DNA of 64,000 nt from Panacibacter microcysteis (GTDB lineage Bacteria; Bacteroidota; Bacteroidia; Chitinophagales; Chitinophagaceae): the NCBI RefSeq assembly GCF_015831355.1, contig NZ_JADWYR010000001.1, positions 2,294,001 through 2,358,000 on the forward strand, written 5' to 3'. A model generated the notes under the pieces. The model was not told the origin of the DNA, did not search any database, and saw only the letters and a list, made by a program, of their open reading frames with translations. A program made the position numbers and the translations under genes. How positions within the stretch are numbered: position 1 is the stretch's first letter; the number at the start of each line of letters is the position of its first letter. Below are positions 36,402-44,736 of the stretch, piece by piece.

Positions 36402-37469
36402 TTACAATTTTACTACCTGGCCCGTTCTTACACTTTCATCACACGCGAAAGCAATACGCAGGCTGTTTACAGCGTCCTCCACGTGATCTGTAAGATCAAG
36501 ATCTGCCGTAATGGCCTTTAAAAAATAACGCTGCTCACGGTTACACAATTCCTGGTGGTCCGGTTCATCATCAAGGTTGATCCATTCATCGGCCCTGGTA
36601 AATTCGTTGGCTGCATCAATATCAGCATGGTGTAAACGCAGCGATTCTGTTTTGGTATGTGCTTCCACAGAATCAGACTTGCCTTTTCCACCCGCATCTT
36701 TTGCCACGATAGATACACAACCTTTGGGGCCTATAACGTCTTTCACAAAAAAAGCAGTTTCGCTTATCATAGGTCCCCAGCCTGCTTCGTACCAGCCCAC
36801 ACTGCCATCTTCAAAACGAATCTGCAACTGGCCATAATTGTAATTGCCTTCCGGAATATCGTCTGTAAGCCTTGCGCCAATTGCACTTACCTGTACCGGC
36901 TTACTGCGTACCATCTGGCACATCACGTCTATATAGTGCACGCCGCAGTCAACAATGGGGCTAAGGCTTTTCATCAGGTTGCGGTGTACATCCCACATAT
37001 AGCCATGGCTTTGCTGGTTAAGGTTCATACGCATTACCAGTGGTTTGCCAAGTGTCTGCGCTACCTCAATAAATTTTTCCCACGATGGGTGATGGCGCAG
37101 TATATAACCAATCACCAGCTTTTTACCTGCTTTTTTTGCAGCCGCAGCTACACGCTCACTGCCTTCCACGGTATCTGCCAAAGGCTTTTCGATAAACACA
37201 TGACAACCTTTTTCAAACGCCATCATCGCATATGCTTCATGCGTGTCAGGATACGTTGAAATACATACGGCGTCTGGCTTTGAAGCTTCCAGCGCTGTGG
37301 CATAATCATTATAAAGTGTATAACTGCCACCAAGCTTTTCATTCAATACTACTTTGCTGTTGCCTCTTGCCACAATACCACAAATTTCAAAACCATCTGT
37401 GGTATGGTAAGCCATTGCATGAGATGCGCCCATGTTGCCACAACCAACAACCAATACTTTAATTGCCAT
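36402..37469 (-). CDS. Gfo/Idh/MocA family oxidoreductase
   Basis: A cytoplasmic NAD(P)-dependent sugar or inositol dehydrogenase-like enzyme, 355 residues. The Rossmann motif VLVVGCGNMGASHA is at the N-terminus, the family motif EKPLADT is near residue 95, and a C-terminal alpha/beta domain follows with a His-containing segment PIVDCGVHYIDVM. No signal peptide, unlike the second family member at 44737. Substrate cannot be assigned. It stands alone between a terminator and a repeat-containing gap. Confidence 0.88.
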   Translation of the reverse strand: MAIKVLVVGCGNMGASHAMAYHTTDGFEICGIVARGNSKVVLNEKLGGSYTLYNDYATALEASKPDAVCISTYPDTHEAYAMMAFEKGCHVFIEKPLADTVEGSERVAAAAKKAGKKLVIGYILRHHPSWEKFIEVAQTLGKPLVMRMNLNQQSHGYMWDVHRNLMKSLSPIVDCGVHYIDVMCQMVRSKPVQVSAIGARLTDDIPEGNYNYGQLQIRFEDGSVGWYEAGWGPMISETAFFVKDVIGPKGCVSIVAKDAGGKGKSDSVEAHTKTESLRLHHADIDAANEFTRADEWINLDDEPDHQELCNREQRYFLKAITADLDLTDHVEDAVNSLRIAFACDESVRTGQVVKL

Positions 37470-37595
37470 AAAAAAGTTTTTTATTGTTTACGCCCAACGG
37501 CCGCATGCGCTCATGCACCGGCCTGTTGCGAAGTAAAGCACTTGTGCTGTATTGAAATAATTTTTTTGCAGGCGGTTGAGCAATGAAAATTTTAT

Positions 37596-37660
37596 GGGCC
37601 GGGCATTTGTAACCTGTGGCATCTGCTGTTGCGTCGCACACTTGTACAGTATAACCTTTT
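37596..37660 (+). repeat. Intergenic repeat, locus 12 (single half-site, core type 1)
   Basis: The core GTTGCGTCGCACACTTGTAC at 37628-37647 is preceded by GGCCGGGCAT at 37597-37606. It lies in the 321-bp gap between the oxidoreductase and acetyltransferase genes; I see no gene in the rest of the gap. Confidence 0.9.
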
Positions 37661-37790
37661 GCAGCAGTTGCGGGTGTACCAGCGCTTTGTTGTTGCGCCT
37701 GGCTGAGGAATCTCATTTGGTATGCCATGCTACCGGCATTGTTTTATAAATACCGGTTGTGCAAGGTTGCATTGTTGAATTGCTAAGTCG

Positions 37791-38359
37791 TCAGAGTGAT
37801 GTTCGCAAAACCTTTGCAGGTATGCCGCCCACTACCGTATTGTCTGCAACATCTTTGTTAACCACAGCACCGGCAGCTACCACGGCATTTTCGCCAATGG
37901 TAACACCCGGCAGAATAGTTGCCGCCGCGCCGATCCACGCATTTCTTTTTATCACTACTGCTTTCAGGTCAAGCATTTTTCTTGTAGCCGGGTCAAGCGG
38001 GTGGTTCTCTGTTATAATATTCACTTTAGGGCCAATCTGTACATCATCTTCAATAGTTATGCCGCCAAGATCGAGAAAAGTGCATGCGTGATTAATAATA
38101 CCCGCCGGCCCAGTTTTATATGTCTGCCGAAGTTTGTATAAAAAGGTACAAAGATTACCGTACTGTTGTCTATTTCCCGGCCCGTAATGTTGCTTAACTG
38201 CGTTCTTGTATCGTTTATATCTGTAGAAGTGTTTAATACAGGTACCAGTTTCAATGCACAATACACATATTCCCACATGGCAGGCATACGCGGGTCATTG
38301 TTGCTGATTATGCCGCCTGCAAGCATGTCGTCGAAAATAGAGTTGGTATTGTTGCTCAT
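37791..38359 (-). pseudogene. Maltose O-acetyltransferase-like gene with a single-base frameshift
   Basis: Two overlapping frames together make one left-handed beta-helix acetyltransferase of about 189 residues. The first frame starts MSNNTNSIFDDML at 38359 and runs through VPFYTNFGRHIKLGRRV. The second continues IINHACTFLDLGGITIEDDVQ and the hexapeptide repeats to GGIPAKVLRTSL at 37791. The junction is near 38100-38104, where one missing base would restore a single frame. The family joins these motifs without a break. It is either a recent inactivating mutation or a sequencing error. The intact enzyme would transfer acetyl groups from acetyl-CoA to a sugar. Confidence 0.8.
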
Positions 38360-38559
38360 CAGATCACGGTTTTAATAGGTAAGCCTGGCCAAACTTAGCT
38401 TTTTTATCTATACGCCGCAATCTCAATAAGTGTGTTTCATTACTCTTTTGCAAGCTGGTAAATATCTTTAGAATGGCCTTTGTATACACGTGTAATTTAA
38501 ATGGTTTCGCCGTATACTTTTACCCGCGGGCTATAGAAATATTAGTTGTCATGTGTCAG

Positions 38560-39387
38560 CTATTGATGAAGTAAAACCTGCCTGTTATAAGCAAAGTGAT
38601 ACACGTTGAAACCATCAACCAGCTTTTTGGGCAGCATGCGTACAATAAATTTTGGTGCAGGAAAGATGCCTTTGCCTGATGCTGTTCGGATCGTTGATTG
38701 CACATCGATCAGCGTGTAGCCGTAAGAAAGGTATAAGGCTTCCTGTATTGCATGCAGGTCTTTAAACGGCGAACCATGCATAGCAAAATGTTTGTGAATA
38801 CGGTGCCCAACCTTATCAAAAAAATATCTGGACATGATATCACAGAATAAATGGTGCTTGGGAAACAAAGCCGTTAACGTATCAAGCAAAGTTTTCTTTT
38901 CTGCATCGGTAAGGTACATCAGTACGCCTTCCAGTACAATAATGATGTTTTCACGCGTGCTATACGGCGCCAGTTTATCAGAAAGTTTTTCTGTGGTAAA
39001 ATCGATCGCTATTCTCGTAAGCATGTTACTGCATTTGATAGGTGGTAAAATCTCATTCTTGCGTTCTATAACCGCGGGCTCATCAATTTCAATCCACTCA
39101 CCTGTGTTAAACCTGAACGCCCTGCTGTCGAACCCTGCACCAACCAGTATAACTGTTGATGCTTGTTGCCGGGCAAGCAGTTCCTGCAAACCGGCATCTA
39201 TCAGGTAATGCCTGGCAATATTGCTGGCAACAGGTGCTTTGAAGTGCCTGAATTCCTGCCAGTATGCTAGGCCTTCATCACCCATAAAAAGTTTGGCGTA
39301 GGCATCACCGGTTAAAGGATTTTTCGATTCAGCATCTGTCATGCGTACACCGCAACAGTACCAGGCAGTCTGAGATACAGGTTTCAT
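38560..39387 (-). CDS. Class I SAM-dependent methyltransferase, leucine carboxyl methyltransferase (LCM/TcmP) family
   Basis: A 275-residue cytoplasmic methyltransferase. The SAM motif VILVGAGFDSRAFRF near residues 82-96 and the downstream IIIVLEGVLMYLTDAEKKTLLDTL are diagnostic of the LCM superfamily that includes TcmP-like O-methyltransferases. Substrate unknown. The tag gene, 34 bp upstream on the same strand, may be co-transcribed. The 200-bp gap to the acetyltransferase gene shows nothing recognisable. Confidence 0.88.
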   Translation of the reverse strand: MKPVSQTAWYCCGVRMTDAESKNPLTGDAYAKLFMGDEGLAYWQEFRHFKAPVASNIARHYLIDAGLQELLARQQASTVILVGAGFDSRAFRFNTGEWIEIDEPAVIERKNEILPPIKCSNMLTRIAIDFTTEKLSDKLAPYSTRENIIIVLEGVLMYLTDAEKKTLLDTLTALFPKHHLFCDIMSRYFFDKVGHRIHKHFAMHGSPFKDLHAIQEALYLSYGYTLIDVQSTIRTASGKGIFPAPKFIVRMLPKKLVDGFNVYHFAYNRQVLLHQ

Positions 39388-39421
39388 ACAGCAACGTTTA
39401 ATTTCTTATACAATAGCAGCA

Positions 39422-39973
39422 TTATTTTGAAGCCCACATTGGTTTTGCTTTTAATATCTTTTTATGCACCGGGCAATCTGTTGCATGTGCGCCCGGCAGG
39501 TAGCCTGCACTCATCAAAAATTCATTTACAATTTCGCCACCTGTAAAACGAAATGTCTTTTTAAAAAGCTTTACCCATTCTTCTTTTGTTTTAGGATGTT
39601 GCTGGTTGAGCCAGTTTTCAAAAGAGCCAAATGTTTGCTGCAATGCAAGTATTGACTTTGCATTTTCAATGGCAGCATTGATCTTAAGGCGGTTCCTGAT
39701 AATGCCCGCATCATTCAACAGCCGTTCAACATCTGTTTCAGTATAAGCAGCAACTTTTTTTATGTTGAACTGGCTGTATGCTTTTCTGAACGCGGCTTCT
39801 TTTTTCAGAATCGTTTCCCAGCTAAGGCCGGCCTGGTTTATTTCCATGATCAGCCTGCCAAATAGTTCATTGTCGTCGTGTATCGGAAAGCCGTAAAGGT
39901 TATCATGATAATTTTGGTGCAAAGCTTTTCTTTCAGCAGGTTGCATTGTTATAATCGCGTTGCAGTAAGACAT
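39422..39973 (-). CDS. tag: DNA-3-methyladenine glycosylase I
   Basis: Tag removes 3-methyladenine from alkylated DNA. The 183-residue length is normal. The zinc-binding residues are visible: Cys4 near the start, a His in the HDNLYGFPIHDD stretch, and the C-terminal pair in HATDC. The segment EINQAGLSWETIL and the helix-hairpin region LLNDAGIIRNRLKI are family signatures. It is the first gene of a possible pair with the methyltransferase. Confidence 0.95.
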   Translation of the reverse strand: MSYCNAIITMQPAERKALHQNYHDNLYGFPIHDDNELFGRLIMEINQAGLSWETILKKEAAFRKAYSQFNIKKVAAYTETDVERLLNDAGIIRNRLKINAAIENAKSILALQQTFGSFENWLNQQHPKTKEEWVKLFKKTFRFTGGEIVNEFLMSAGYLPGAHATDCPVHKKILKAKPMWASK

Positions 39974-40074
39974 GCGTTGTTGGTTTAAAAGTAATGTGGG
40001 TTAATTCAGCCTGTACACAAAGAAAGCAAATGCTGCGAATAGTGGCCGGTTAAATTACCGGAAATGGTTTTTTG

Positions 40075-40350
40075 GGGCCGGGCAATAGTGCAGGTGTCAT
40101 CGTTCCTTGCGTCGCACACTTGTACTGCCGTATTTCATGGCGGCTGTTCGCAGCGGTACAACCACCGGCATTAAAAAAAATCATCACCACATTCTTTAAC
40201 AGACGCTTATAAAAAAATGATAGTGACATTCGTTGTTTAGCGCGTGCAGGTACATTGGTAAGATTATGCCCGGAACGCTGCAGCCGCCATAACAACGGGA
40301 CGCACAAGTGAGTGACACAACAGGCGATGCCATGCATTCCACTGCCTGTA
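40075..40350. repeat. Intergenic repeat, locus 13 (paired inverted half-sites)
   Basis: The left core CTTGCGTCGCACACTTGTAC is at 40106-40125 (type 1, first base changed). The right core GCACAAGTGAGTGACACAAC is at 40302-40321 (type 2). The spacer is 176 bp. The right arm 40277-40333 matches locus 1 at 55 of 57 positions. It occupies most of the 456-bp gap between tag and the glucosylglycerol operon, and no gene is seen in it. Confidence 0.93.
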
Positions 40351-40429
40351 CAGAAATATTGATCGGTATTCCATAAAAAAGGCATGCAACGCAATGTCGC
40401 ATGCCTCGGTTAGAAACAAAAACAATTAT

Positions 40430-42703
40430 TTAAGATGCCATTGCTACCACCTGTGTATCTTGTTTGGGCGCTGCATGTAAAAGGTTGCCAATAAAATCAT
40501 CTGCCCAAAAATCTATGTCGTAATGTGTAACATGCTCATACAAACGCTGCATACGCATTTTTCTTTCAGAAGGGTTCATGATAAGTGCCTGCAACAAAGC
40601 GTCTTTTAATGACCTGTAGTCATACGGGTTTGTAAGCAACGCATATTGCAATTCTACTGCAGCACCTGCAAACTCTGACAATATAAGGATGCCATTGGTG
40701 TTATCAAGCTCGCCCTGTGCTGCAATGTATTCCTTGGCTACAAGGTTTAAACCATCCCGCAATGGTGTAATCCATGCAACATCTGCCAGTGCATAATATG
40801 TTACCACTTCTTCAAAGGGTAGGGAGCGGAAAAAGAAATGAATGGGTGTCCAGTTTAGTTGCGCATAACGGCCATTGATCCTGCCGATAGCCTGTTCCAG
40901 TTCATGTTGTATTTTTTCGTAGACCTTCATGCCTTGTGCAGGCGGTGTACAAATATTTACCAGTTCTACCTTTCCATGAAATTCGGGATAGTCTTTCAGA
41001 AACTCTTCGAAGGCAAGCACTTTTTCAAGTGGCCCTTTTACATAATCGAGTCTTTCAACACTCAGGATAACCTGCTTGCCATCGGTTTGTTTTTTTAGTG
41101 CGTTGATCTTACTGCGGATCTTGTCTTTCTCCATGAGAGATTTTATATAATCAACATTAACGCCTACAGGGTTTGCGCCAAGGTACACCGTGCGGTTGCC
41201 AAGCTGTAATTCGGTAGTCATCTGCTCTACGCCAAGCGCAGTGCTGTAAGTAAGAAAACGCGGTGCACAATTTACTTTGTTGTTGATCTTTGCAGGCATG
41301 AGGCTTTTTACAACATCTACAAAATTTTCTACATAACGCGGTATGTGAAAACCTATGTAATCGCATTGAAGCAGGCTGCCAATAATCTCCCTGCGCCACG
41401 GTAAAATATTAAACGTATTAGCTGCAGGAAATGCAGTGTGATGAAAGAAGCCGATTCTCAGGTCGGGCCTTAGTTCTCTCAGTATGCCCGGCACCATCCA
41501 AAGGTTATAGTCATGGATCCATACAATGGCTTCGTAATCGGCCTGCTGCGCAGCTTTTTCTGCAAAGAGCCGGTTTACCTTTACAAAGTGATCCCAGTGT
41601 GCATGATTGAATTTTGCCTTATCTGTAAAGGCAAAAATAGTGGGCCAGAATGCTTCTTTAGAGAACGTTTTATAAAAGATGTCTACCTCTTTTTTTGTAA
41701 GCCCGATGCGTGACGCCATCAGGTTTGGGTAGCGTTCTTTATCGATGTACACATTGCGCAAAATTTCGCCACTTTTGGCTGTTTCTTCCCAGGCTATCCA
41801 AACGCCGGAGCGGCCCTTATCGAAAAAACTTTGCAATGTTGGTAAAATACCATTGGGGCTTTTGGGTGGTACACGATGTACTTCGCCGCCAACATTCTTC
41901 AGCTCATAAGGAAAGCGGTGGTACATCATGATGAGTTGTGGCTCTTCATCTGCGTTGCCGGTTTTGAAGTTCAGTTCTTTTTCTTCGGGTATAAAGGTTC
42001 TAAAACTGTCGAAATGTTTCATGGCTTCCAGTATGCCACCTGCACCGGGCGTTTCTGCGTGGTACACGTTTTTCATTTCCTGTGTGGCATTGAGTAATGC
42101 CGGTTCAGAAAGTCCTACAGTTACACCTTTAAAGCCACATTCATACATGGCCAGGTCATTAAGCGTATCTCCGGCTACCAGTACATCATCTTTTGAAACC
42201 TGCAGATGATCGATGAGTTTGATAAGGCTGCTTCCTTTGTTTACACCTTTTGGAAGAATGTCTAAAAAGCGGCCTGCGGAATACAACATATCGCAGTTGA
42301 TATCATCTGCCAGTTCTTTGGCCTGCGGCAACAGTGCGGTATTTTTTAAAAAGAATGAACACCTTCGTTGTTGCGGTACTTCCTGGTATTGCAGCCAGTC
42401 CACACCCTGGAAATGTTTCTGGATGTTGATAGCGCCGGGCCATTTCTTTTCGATCTCTCCCTGTATGGAATCAATTGCGTCAAGGGTATGACCGTTAACA
42501 ATCGTTGCGCCAACATCACATATTATAAAATCAGGATTCGGAATAATAGGATCGTTCAACAACGGTATTACACTTTCCAGGCCGCGGCCTGTAACAAACA
42601 CCAAACGTATACCAGGATTTTTCCTGATGATCCTGTAAAGTTGTTGTTTGTGCAGGCTTTTACCGCCCAGGAAAGTTCCGTCGAGATCTGTTGCTAAAAG
42701 CAT
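40430..42703 (-). CDS. ggpPS: HAD phosphatase-GT20 fusion, probable bifunctional glucosylglycerol-phosphate synthase/phosphatase
   Basis: A 757-residue fusion. Residues 1-235 are a HAD phosphatase with D-L-D-G-T at 6-10 and GDTLND at 178-183. Residues 255-757 are a GT20 synthase with [10 protein letters not shown] and [12 protein letters not shown]. The synthase begins MMYHRFPYE...[14 protein letters not shown]...WIAWEE, which resembles cyanobacterial glucosylglycerol-phosphate synthase (GgpS) more than the OtsA start (VVVSNRL). The phosphatase-first order matches known bifunctional GgpPS enzymes and is opposite to most trehalose synthase-phosphatase fusions. It lies 17 bp after a glycerol-3-phosphate dehydrogenase gene, whose product would be its acceptor. 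Trehalose-6-phosphate synthesis remains the alternative. Confidence 0.8.
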   Translation of the reverse strand: MLLATDLDGTFLGGKSLHKQQLYRIIRKNPGIRLVFVTGRGLESVIPLLNDPIIPNPDFIICDVGATIVNGHTLDAIDSIQGEIEKKWPGAINIQKHFQGVDWLQYQEVPQQRRCSFFLKNTALLPQAKELADDINCDMLYSAGRFLDILPKGVNKGSSLIKLIDHLQVSKDDVLVAGDTLNDLAMYECGFKGVTVGLSEPALLNATQEMKNVYHAETPGAGGILEAMKHFDSFRTFIPEEKELNFKTGNADEEPQLIMMYHRFPYELKNVGGEVHRVPPKSPNGILPTLQSFFDKGRSGVWIAWEETAKSGEILRNVYIDKERYPNLMASRIGLTKKEVDIFYKTFSKEAFWPTIFAFTDKAKFNHAHWDHFVKVNRLFAEKAAQQADYEAIVWIHDYNLWMVPGILRELRPDLRIGFFHHTAFPAANTFNILPWRREIIGSLLQCDYIGFHIPRYVENFVDVVKSLMPAKINNKVNCAPRFLTYSTALGVEQMTTELQLGNRTVYLGANPVGVNVDYIKSLMEKDKIRSKINALKKQTDGKQVILSVERLDYVKGPLEKVLAFEEFLKDYPEFHGKVELVNICTPPAQGMKVYEKIQHELEQAIGRINGRYAQLNWTPIHFFFRSLPFEEVVTYYALADVAWITPLRDGLNLVAKEYIAAQGELDNTNGILILSEFAGAAVELQYALLTNPYDYRSLKDALLQALIMNPSERKMRMQRLYEHVTHYDIDFWADDFIGNLLHAAPKQDTQVVAMAS

Positions 42704-42720
42704 AGAAAATAATTTTAGTG

Positions 42721-43707
42721 TTAACGTAAATGTTTTTCAATAAGCATAAATTGATAATAAGGATTGGCGTGCTGATGCAGTATCCTGTACACGCCATTTA
42801 TAACAGGCAGGTTAAGCTGTGCTTTCTCTATTACAGGTGCAAGTTCCTTTGAGGCCTGGTAACCTTCTGCAACCATTTCCATGGCATCCAGCGCGTTTAC
42901 CGGTTTCATACCTCTGCCCACCAGTTTGCCCAATGTTCTGTTCCTGCTAAAGTCTGAGTATGCAGTTACCAGCAGGTCACCAAAATAAACAGAGTCAAAC
43001 AAATCACGGCTGCGTGGCACGATGGCTGTCATAAACTGCTGCACTTCCCGCATGGCATTACTAACCAGTACCGCCCTGAAGTTGTGGCCGAACTGTAAGC
43101 CCTTTGCAATACCGCCGGCAATACCAATGATATTTTTGAGAATGGCTGCATATTCAACGCCGGCGGGGTCGTTATTGATGATAGTGGTTACATAACCTGT
43201 TTTTATAGAAGAGGCAATAGTAGTTGCAATCGTCTCATCATTGCATGAAATGGTCATGTAGGTTGTACTTTGTGTAGCCACTTCTTCTGCATGACACGGG
43301 CCCGCAATGACCGCCACATTTTTTTTTGCCAATTGCTGCTCAAGGTACAGGCCGGGAATTGTAGATGTACCGGGTATAAGACCTTTTATTGAAACAGCGA
43401 CCGTTTTGCCGTCGAACAAACTTTTATCAATATTTTTTATATAATCCGGCAGATAAGCAGCGGGCATAGCAAAAATGACCATTTCTGCATGCGCTACTGT
43501 TTGTTCAACAGCAGCGTATGCATTGATGAATGACATTTTTAATTCGGCAAAACTGAGATAGCGTGGGTTTCTACCGTTAGCGTTAATATCGTCTGCCTGG
43601 TCTTGTGTGCGAACGTGCCAGGAAACAAAAACACCACTCTCAGCGAAAATTTTAACCAATGCTGTTGCCCAACTGCCACTGCCTAAAACAGCGACATGTG
43701 TTAGCAT
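42721..43707 (-). CDS. gpsA: NAD(P)H-dependent glycerol-3-phosphate dehydrogenase
   Basis: GpsA reduces dihydroxyacetone phosphate to sn-glycerol 3-phosphate. This 328-residue protein has the Rossmann motif VAVLGSGSWATALV, VSIKGLIPGT, GPCHAEEVA and the catalytic-lysine region AAILKNIIGIAGGI. It is the first gene of a two-gene operon with the HAD-GT20 fusion; the 17-bp gap indicates coupled expression. The product may feed glucosylglycerol formation as well as phospholipids. If a second gpsA exists elsewhere, this copy is probably dedicated to the osmolyte. Confidence 0.93.
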   Translation of the reverse strand: MLTHVAVLGSGSWATALVKIFAESGVFVSWHVRTQDQADDINANGRNPRYLSFAELKMSFINAYAAVEQTVAHAEMVIFAMPAAYLPDYIKNIDKSLFDGKTVAVSIKGLIPGTSTIPGLYLEQQLAKKNVAVIAGPCHAEEVATQSTTYMTISCNDETIATTIASSIKTGYVTTIINNDPAGVEYAAILKNIIGIAGGIAKGLQFGHNFRAVLVSNAMREVQQFMTAIVPRSRDLFDSVYFGDLLVTAYSDFSRNRTLGKLVGRGMKPVNALDAMEMVAEGYQASKELAPVIEKAQLNLPVINGVYRILHQHANPYYQFMLIEKHLR

Positions 43708-43863
43708 ACATTTTTTTATTAATTATCTGAAGCGGTGCAAAGGTACCTATAAATGGCCGGAATGGCCGTAGTTGCCAATTGTAGCGCGGTAAAAGCAACT
43801 GTGTACAGCCTGTAACGCAGGCTATTTTAACAACATAGCGGATGTTAAAGAAATGCAAAGATG

Positions 43864-44562
43864 TTATGGTGCTTTTCGTGCAGACAATAACTGCAACAAT
43901 GTATTGTTGTAGGGATACCATAGTCTTTTACCTGAGTCGTACACTTCTGCGAAGGATGCATTGGGGAAAAGTTTATAATCAAATTTTGGATAACCATAAG
44001 CGATGTAACCCGGGTAATAGTAGGACATATTATTTTGTATGGCGTACTGCATCTTGAGCAGCATAAGCAGTTTGCCCGGGCTATGTTTTTTATATGCAGG
44101 ATCGTAAAAATTCATGATACCTGCGAGCGTTGAAAAACCTTTATCGAAGAAGCCTGCTGCAATTAAATGATCATTGTCTCTTAACTCAATCTTTATTGAT
44201 TCGAAAAGATTTTTGCGCTTTGTATTTTTGTTGTTTTCTCCAAAAAGAAAATCCTGTATGGTTGGCGGCGCATCAAAATTTACCTGGCTGAAGTATAACT
44301 GGTACAGCGCTGTAAGCTCACCTGTTAATTGAAAAGGAGTGAAAGAAACCGAGAAATGTTGATTTGCTTTGAGCAGTTTTTTTGCCGCGGTGGAAAACCG
44401 GAAATCTGCCAGTTTAAAGCGTAACCAGTAAACGTGATAAATATTGTCTTTATCAAAAATGAAATCTGTTGTGAATATTTCCTGGCGCATCCTGTAGTAG
44501 CCTTGTGCCAGTAAATTATCTAATAATGGCCCGTTGAATTTTACATGGTTGTGCGTTTGCAT
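43864..44562 (-). CDS. Arginyl-tRNA-protein transferase (Ate1/Bpt)-like protein without cysteines
   Basis: The chosen ATG at 44562 gives 232 residues. A longer open frame back to 44724 reads through repeat locus 14 and is rejected. The C-terminal half matches the ATE fold: AAGFFDKGFSTLAGIMNFYDPAY, then YYYPGYIAYGYPKFDYKLF, parallel to the transferase segment that binds the aminoacyl-tRNA. The N-terminal part aligns with the region that in Ate1 carries a Cys cluster, but this protein contains no cysteine at all. It may be a diverged leucyl/arginyl transferase or a GNAT-fold relative with another role. Confidence 0.7.
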   Translation of the reverse strand: MQTHNHVKFNGPLLDNLLAQGYYRMRQEIFTTDFIFDKDNIYHVYWLRFKLADFRFSTAAKKLLKANQHFSVSFTPFQLTGELTALYQLYFSQVNFDAPPTIQDFLFGENNKNTKRKNLFESIKIELRDNDHLIAAGFFDKGFSTLAGIMNFYDPAYKKHSPGKLLMLLKMQYAIQNNMSYYYPGYIAYGYPKFDYKLFPNASFAEVYDSGKRLWYPYNNTLLQLLSARKAP

Positions 44563-44659
44563 TAACAATGAAGTTGCTGTAAAATTAGACAAATGAGAAC
44601 TTACGTAACAGTTTTGTATGCTGTGGCAACTGACCGCAGGAAGACGGGGGACCAGGATC

Positions 44660-44732
44660 GCTGGTGTCGCCATAAAAGTGGAACCCTGAACCGAGCGTGG
44701 CAACAGGCGATGCCACCTGTACAAATGCCGGT
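44660..44732 (-). repeat. Intergenic repeat, locus 14 (single half-site, core type 3)
   Basis: The core at 44678-44704 starts GTGGAACCCTGAACCG and ends GCGTGGCAAC. It is preceded by GTCGCCATAAAA and followed by AGGCGATGCCAC. It lies between the Ate1-like and oxidoreductase genes and nearly abuts the latter's stop codon. Confidence 0.87.
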
Positions 44733-44736
44733 ACCA

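Noticed and set aside
464-40402. Several minus-strand frames carrying the peptide MASPVVSLTCA (for example 464-778, 5576-5770, 40196-40402)
   Set aside because: They are the translation of the type 2 repeat and its flank in one frame. They extend into unrelated sequence on both sides and have no coherent protein pattern.
43800-43830. Hairpin AGCCTG/CAGGCT after the Ate1-like gene as a terminator
   Set aside because: The stem is 6 bp and the minus strand has no T-run after it.
44563-44724. N-terminal extension of the Ate1-like protein
   Set aside because: It reads through repeat locus 14; the conserved part starts after the ATG at 44562.
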